From: Flavobacterium sp.
GTDB taxonomy: Bacteria; Bacteroidota; Bacteroidia; Flavobacteriales; Flavobacteriaceae
DNA length: 64,000 bases
Direction of reading: 5' to 3'
NCBI RefSeq assembly: GCF_004211145.1
Contig: NZ_SEBS01000006.1
Location: 1-64,000 of the forward strand
Numbering within the stretch: position 1 is the first letter of the stretch; each line of letters starts with the position of its first letter. Made by a program: the position numbers and the translations under genes. The notes below the pieces were generated by a model, which was not told the origin of the DNA, made no database searches, and saw only the letters and a program-made list of their open reading frames with translations. Positions 60,659-64,000 of the stretch are shown here, piece after piece.

Positions 60659-61489
60659 ATGGAAAATTTTTGGGTTCTCATATTGATCGGTTTCCTGATC
60701 GGAACCATCGGCACGCTGATCGGCGCAGGCGGCGGTTTCTTGCTCGTGCCGTTGTTGCTGATGTTTCATCCCGAATTCGATCCGGGAACGGTCACGGCGA
60801 TCTCGATGGCGATCGTGGCGGCGAATTCCATATCGGGAACATCGGCATACATGTACAACAAACGCGTCGATTATAAGGCGGGACTTATTTTCGCGGTCTG
60901 CACGATTCCGGGTTCGATCTTGGGCGTGTTGACATCGAAGAATATGGAAAAGGGCACGTTCGACATCGCGTTCGGTGTAATCTTGATCGGACTTGCCACA
61001 TTTTTATTTATCAAAGGCGGAAAGGCAAAGCCGCAAGACAAGACAATTCTCAATCACAAAGGCTGGACGCACAGTAAAATAACCGACCGCTCGGGCGAAA
61101 CCCACGAATACAGTTACGATTGGCGCAAAGGAACTTTCCTGAGCGTAATTGTAGGTTATCTTTCCCCGATCCTGGGAATAGGCGGCGGCATCATCCACGT
61201 GCCCGCGATGGTCGAATGGCTGCGATTTCCGGTCCATATCGCGACGGCGACTTCTCATTTCATTTTGGCGATCATGGCTTCGGTTACGGTTTTCACGCAT
61301 TTCCTCGACGGAAGTTACGCGTCGCCCCAAGTGCAGCATTTGGTGCTTTGGTTGATCATCGGCGTTATTCCCGGTGCGCAACTGGGCGCGAAATTGTCGC
61401 ATAAAATAAAGGGAAAAGCGATCATACGGTCATTGGCCGTCTGTCTTGCTTTGGTCGCGGTGCGCATCCTGTTTGGAAAGTTCGTTTAA
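60659..61489 (+). CDS. Sulfite exporter TauE/SafE family permease
   Basis: The 276-residue protein has eight predicted membrane helices in two related halves, each opening with a GxGGG turn: IGTIGTLIGAGGGFLLVPLL and PILGIGGGIIHVPAMV. The family moves sulfite, sulfoacetate or other organosulfur anions across the inner membrane. The substrate is not evident and no sulfur metabolism genes lie nearby. The gene is closely linked to the lytic transglycosylase gene and ended by the terminator at 61491-61516. Confidence 0.88.
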   Translation: MENFWVLILIGFLIGTIGTLIGAGGGFLLVPLLLMFHPEFDPGTVTAISMAIVAANSISGTSAYMYNKRVDYKAGLIFAVCTIPGSILGVLTSKNMEKGTFDIAFGVILIGLATFLFIKGGKAKPQDKTILNHKGWTHSKITDRSGETHEYSYDWRKGTFLSVIVGYLSPILGIGGGIIHVPAMVEWLRFPVHIATATSHFILAIMASVTVFTHFLDGSYASPQVQHLVLWLIIGVIPGAQLGAKLSHKIKGKAIIRSLAVCLALVAVRILFGKFV

Positions 61490-61490
61490 A

Positions 61491-61516
61491 AAAATAAGCG
61501 CCTTTCGAGCGCTTTT
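61491..61516. terminator. Bidirectional intrinsic terminator
   Basis: AAGCGC (61496-61501) and GCGCTT (61509-61514) pair around a 7-nt loop with A-run before and TT after, between convergent genes. Confidence 0.75.
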
Positions 61517-61518
61517 CA

Positions 61519-62217
61519 TTAATCGGTCGTGGCGGCAAGTTGCGTGGCTTGTTGGTTTTTCTCGAAGAAACTCGAGAGCCTTTCGTTGAAGACCGTATAA
61601 TTCATTTCCATTGCGGTTTTTGATGGCGTCCGAGGCGGAATCGCGATGCCTCCGCGTTTGATGTCGACGACTTCCAAATCGGAATTCAAAAAGTACGACG
61701 TCGGGAAACCTAACGTATGCTTCAAGTTCGCGACCACCGACGCGTCATTCCGGTACGATTCGTTCGCATAACATACTTTTATCTTCGAGCTGAACTGGCG
61801 TGCGATTTTTTTCATATCCGACTTCACGTCCCAAAACACGACGATCATCTGGACCTGATCCTTATAGTTGCGCGAAAGCTTGTTCAGCGCCGAAATCTCG
61901 CCCTTGTTGATCAAACACCAGGACGAATACGTGATGATGAAAACGGGTTTCTTGATCTTGCTGAGCTTGACTTTCTTGCTGTTCACGCACTTGAACGAAT
62001 AATCATCGAATTTTGAACCGACAAGATGGTTCTTGACCAATGAATCGAAAAGTTGCTGGCCTTTGGCGATGTCGCCGTTTTCGTACACCTTATCGGATTG
62101 CTTGTTGTATTTCTTGATGTTCGACTTCACCGCGTCTGAGAACATGACGGTTTTGTCTTGGCTAATAGCCAATTGCGACATCAATAAGACGGAAAGAAAA
62201 GGTAAAATTAATCTCAT
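61519..62217 (-). CDS. TlpA-like thioredoxin-fold protein lacking CxxC
   Basis: The 232-residue protein starts at ATG 62217 (signal peptide MRLILPFLSVLLMSQLAISQ). The thioredoxin-like core shows SKIKKPVFIITYSSWCLINKGEISAL, where the active site would be WCxxC; only W100 and C101 are present, and residue 104 is Asn. LGFPTSYFLNSDLEVVDIKRGG provides the cis-proline loop. It cannot form the usual disulfide, so a binding or chaperone-like role is more likely than oxidoreductase. A -7-like box TACATTTG (minus strand, 62255-62248) lies about 35 nt upstream. Confidence 0.75.
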   Translation of the reverse strand: MRLILPFLSVLLMSQLAISQDKTVMFSDAVKSNIKKYNKQSDKVYENGDIAKGQQLFDSLVKNHLVGSKFDDYSFKCVNSKKVKLSKIKKPVFIITYSSWCLINKGEISALNKLSRNYKDQVQMIVVFWDVKSDMKKIARQFSSKIKVCYANESYRNDASVVANLKHTLGFPTSYFLNSDLEVVDIKRGGIAIPPRTPSKTAMEMNYTVFNERLSSFFEKNQQATQLAATTD

Positions 62218-62352
62218 ATTGCCCAACATTACAGATTAATACTCTAACAAATGTATATAAAGTTATCAACAAAAATTGGAAATGCGATTAAATTTTATAT
62301 AAAGAAACGTTATGATTGTAATCTGACGTAATGATTTGAAATTGAGCGAAAT

Positions 62353-62383
62353 AAAAAACCCGTTTCAATGAAACGGGTTTTTG
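62353..62383. terminator. Intrinsic terminator between the TlpA-like and TPR-like genes
   Basis: AAACCCGTTTC (62356-62366) and GAAACGGGTTT (62370-62380) form an 11-bp perfect stem with an AAT loop. It lies just beyond the TPR-like gene stop at 62400 and can end its transcript. Confidence 0.9.
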
Positions 62384-62399
62384 AAATAATCGATTTTTT

Positions 62400-62915
62400 T
62401 TAGATGCGTTTCAATTGGTCTTTCAGCATCGTGATCTGGTCTTTTAGCATGTTTTGCTTGTCGAGTTTTTTCGCTTCGTTGAGCAGGTTCGTGGCTTCGA
62501 CCTTGCGGCGTCGGCTCGCTGCGATTCCCGCGAGTTGGAGTTTTACGACCGCCATGTCCATATCCATCGTCAATCCATACTCGACAGCTTTGCGGAAATA
62601 TTTCTCGGCCTGGTTCATGTTGGTTTGAGCAAGCATGATCCCATTGAGATAATTGAAGTAACCTTTTTGTTTTTGGATCAGGGCCGTCTCAGGATTCTTG
62701 ATGTGCGACAGCCATTTTTGTGCGCCCGGAAAATCCTGTTTGCGCAATCTAAGGAACGCCAATAAAATGAATTCGTTCCTGAAATAAAGGAAAATCGGGA
62801 TTAGAGTAAGCAGGATAAGGAAAATTCCGGTACCGGTTTCACCTTCGACAAATTGCCATATCGCCGTAATGAAAATCAATGCTGCGAGGGCGATTTTGAT
62901 ATTTTTATTGAACAT
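62400..62915 (-). CDS. Membrane protein with TPR-like C-terminal half
   Basis: The 171-residue protein has two N-terminal membrane helices (IALAALIFITAIWQFVEG, GTGIFLILLTLIPIFLYF). A helical tail resembles tetratricopeptide repeats (PGAQKWLSHIKNPETALIQKQKGYFNYLNGIMLAQTNMNQAEKYFRKAVEYGL) and ends in a coiled-coil region (NLLNEAKKLDKQNMLKDQITML). The tail is probably cytosolic and binds proteins. The function is unknown. Confidence 0.75.
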   Translation of the reverse strand: MFNKNIKIALAALIFITAIWQFVEGETGTGIFLILLTLIPIFLYFRNEFILLAFLRLRKQDFPGAQKWLSHIKNPETALIQKQKGYFNYLNGIMLAQTNMNQAEKYFRKAVEYGLTMDMDMAVVKLQLAGIAASRRRKVEATNLLNEAKKLDKQNMLKDQITMLKDQLKRI

Positions 62916-62934
62916 GTTATATTTTTTAGCGATG

Positions 62935-62964
62935 CAAAGATAAGCGTCAATCTATATTTGGCAA
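62935..62964 (-). promoter_or_regulatory. Promoter of the TPR-like gene
   Basis: On the minus strand TTG (62964-62962) is followed after 19 nt by TATCTTTG (62942-62935). Start of transcription near 62928 leaves a leader of about 13 nt. Confidence 0.65.
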
Positions 62965-63085
62965 TATTTAAATCGGGATTGGTCGATTAAATTTCTCGGT
63001 ATTCTTCAATCCGATGGCAAATTCGTTTCAAATCCATGTATATCATTTTAGCGCATTTTTTGGGCTCGTACAAAGTGCTAATTAT

Positions 63086-63093
63086 TAAATTTG
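63086..63093 (+). promoter_or_regulatory. -7 box of the MFS gene
   Basis: TAAATTTG with TTTG 23 nt upstream (63059-63062), a longer gap than usual. Start of transcription near 63100 gives a leader of about 55 nt. Confidence 0.45.
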
Positions 63094-63153
63094 GAAACTT
63101 CGATTGCGGATATTCGCAATAACCTCAAATTTCTCCAATATAAAATACCTTTT

Positions 63154-64000
63154 ATGCAAGCAACCCAAAATTCGAAAAAGAACGTCGTGCTCATTGTCTT
63201 GGTCGCCTCGTTAGGCTATTTCGTAGATATATATGACCTCGTGATTTTCTCGATCGTGCGTATCAAAAGTTTTCAGGACATCGGCGTGGCCGAGGAAACC
63301 ATGCGTCTCAACGGCGAATACGTCATCAATATGCAGATGGCGGGACTGCTTATCGGCGGTTTCATTTGGGGCATAATCGGCGATAAATATGGCAGGCTAA
63401 AAGTGCTTTTCGGGTCGATCTTGCTGTATTCGTTGGGTAACATCGCCAATGGCTTCGTGACCGACATTAACGCGTATGCCATAATCAGGTTCATCGCCGG
63501 AATCGGTCTTGCTGGTGAACTCGGTGCCGGAATCACATTGGTCAGCGAAACCATGCACAAAGACAAACGCGGATACGGAACCATGATCGTGGCCGGCGTC
63601 GGAGTCTTGGGAGCCGCAGCCGCCTTTTATGTGGCCGAACATTTCGATTGGCGCAACGCTTATTTCGTAGGTGGTGGAATGGGATTGCTGCTGTTGCTGA
63701 TGCGCGTCGGAATATTTGAATCGGGTATGTTCCAGGAAGCGTCGGGAAAAGAAGTCGTCAAAGGAAGATTCACGATGATTTTTCAGACCAAAGAACGTCT
63801 GCTGCGGTATATTTACTGCCTTTGCATCGGCTTGCCATTGTGGTTCGTCATGGGGATTTTGATCACTCAGGCGCCTGAATTCGGTGTCGCGTTGGGCGCA
63901 ACCGAGCCGTTGAGCGCCGGAAAGGGAATCATGCTAGCCTACATCGGATTGTCGGTCGGCGAGGTGATCGCAGGTTTCATCGCACAGCTTACCAAATCCC
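63154..64000 (+). CDS. MFS transporter (cut by window end)
   Basis: From ATG 63154 the frame is open to the window end for 282 residues. It begins QATQNSKKNVVLIVLVASLGYFVDIYDLVIFSIV and shows the MFS loop GFIWGIIGDKYGRLKVLFGS between helices 2 and 3 and IIRFIAGIGLAGELGAGITLVSE in helix 4. Related proteins transport organic acids or sugars with protons; the substrate is not evident. The C-terminal half lies outside. Confidence 0.85.
   Translation, partial: MQATQNSKKNVVLIVLVASLGYFVDIYDLVIFSIVRIKSFQDIGVAEETMRLNGEYVINMQMAGLLIGGFIWGIIGDKYGRLKVLFGSILLYSLGNIANGFVTDINAYAIIRFIAGIGLAGELGAGITLVSETMHKDKRGYGTMIVAGVGVLGAAAAFYVAEHFDWRNAYFVGGGMGLLLLLMRVGIFESGMFQEASGKEVVKGRFTMIFQTKERLLRYIYCLCIGLPLWFVMGILITQAPEFGVALGATEPLSAGKGIMLAYIGLSVGEVIAGFIAQLTKS

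Overview
The window is one chromosomal segment of a member of the Flavobacteriaceae (Bacteroidota), probably Flavobacterium or a close relative with a fairly high GC content. The evidence is the gene content (DUF4290, DUF493, DUF4199, DUF5686, ribonuclease Y, zinc-free type B L31), a giant protein with a type IX secretion (T9SS) sorting tail, start codons without clear Shine-Dalgarno sequences, and many -7 boxes of the Bacteroidota form TAnnTTTG, several with a TTG or TTTG core 18-20 nt upstream. A 6S-Flavo-like RNA lies between zapA and rny. I see no prophage, complete insertion sequence or CRISPR array.

Layout. 1-8.4 kb: the 3' end of hisS faces an 8-kb gene for a secreted adhesin-like protein. 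8.8-15 kb: a tRNA-Met and housekeeping genes (START-like protein, PabC/IlvE-like enzyme, yqgE, HU, fmt, recQ, NTPase). 15-16.5 kb: a tandem array of about 220-bp noncoding units. 16.6-19.1 kb: DUF493, DUF4290 and murA, whose catalytic cysteine is replaced by aspartate. 19.4-26.2 kb: small accessory genes, a second repeat array, a lipocalin-like gene, a DUF5686 outer-membrane protein and aroQ. 26.5-28.8 kb: three paralogous outer-membrane barrels placed between aroQ and xerD. 29-39.5 kb: xerD, a serine hydrolase, rny, 6S RNA, zapA with a coiled-coil partner, then an M23 peptidase, a TonB-dependent receptor and an EF-hand-like lipoprotein. 39.7-50.4 kb: DUF3667, DUF2971, an MsbA-type ABC exporter with a phosphohexomutase, a glycosyltransferase with DUF4199, an antiporter, L31 and a GlmU-like protein. 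50.4-55.2 kb: a secreted structural protein, three PepSY-like paralogues and a broken lipoprotein gene. 55.2-64 kb: mtaB with a structured leader, DUF3052-like, pirin, GNAT-like protein, hydrolase, lytic transglycosylase, TauE/SafE permease, a TlpA-like protein without CxxC, a TPR-like membrane protein and an MFS transporter cut by the window end.

The most unusual content is between genes. Many gaps hold short-period phrases (units of about 7-11 nt), and in several gaps the phrase recurs as its inverted complement across a spacer of 15 to about 220 nt, so the gap could fold as one long hairpin. Three dispersed elements of about 140 bp share conserved ends, while their internal arms differ in sequence but stay self-complementary. 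A motif close to AATNNCGAGTC recurs in these gaps. Together they suggest families of small non-autonomous or RNA-level elements that deserve a genome-wide comparison.
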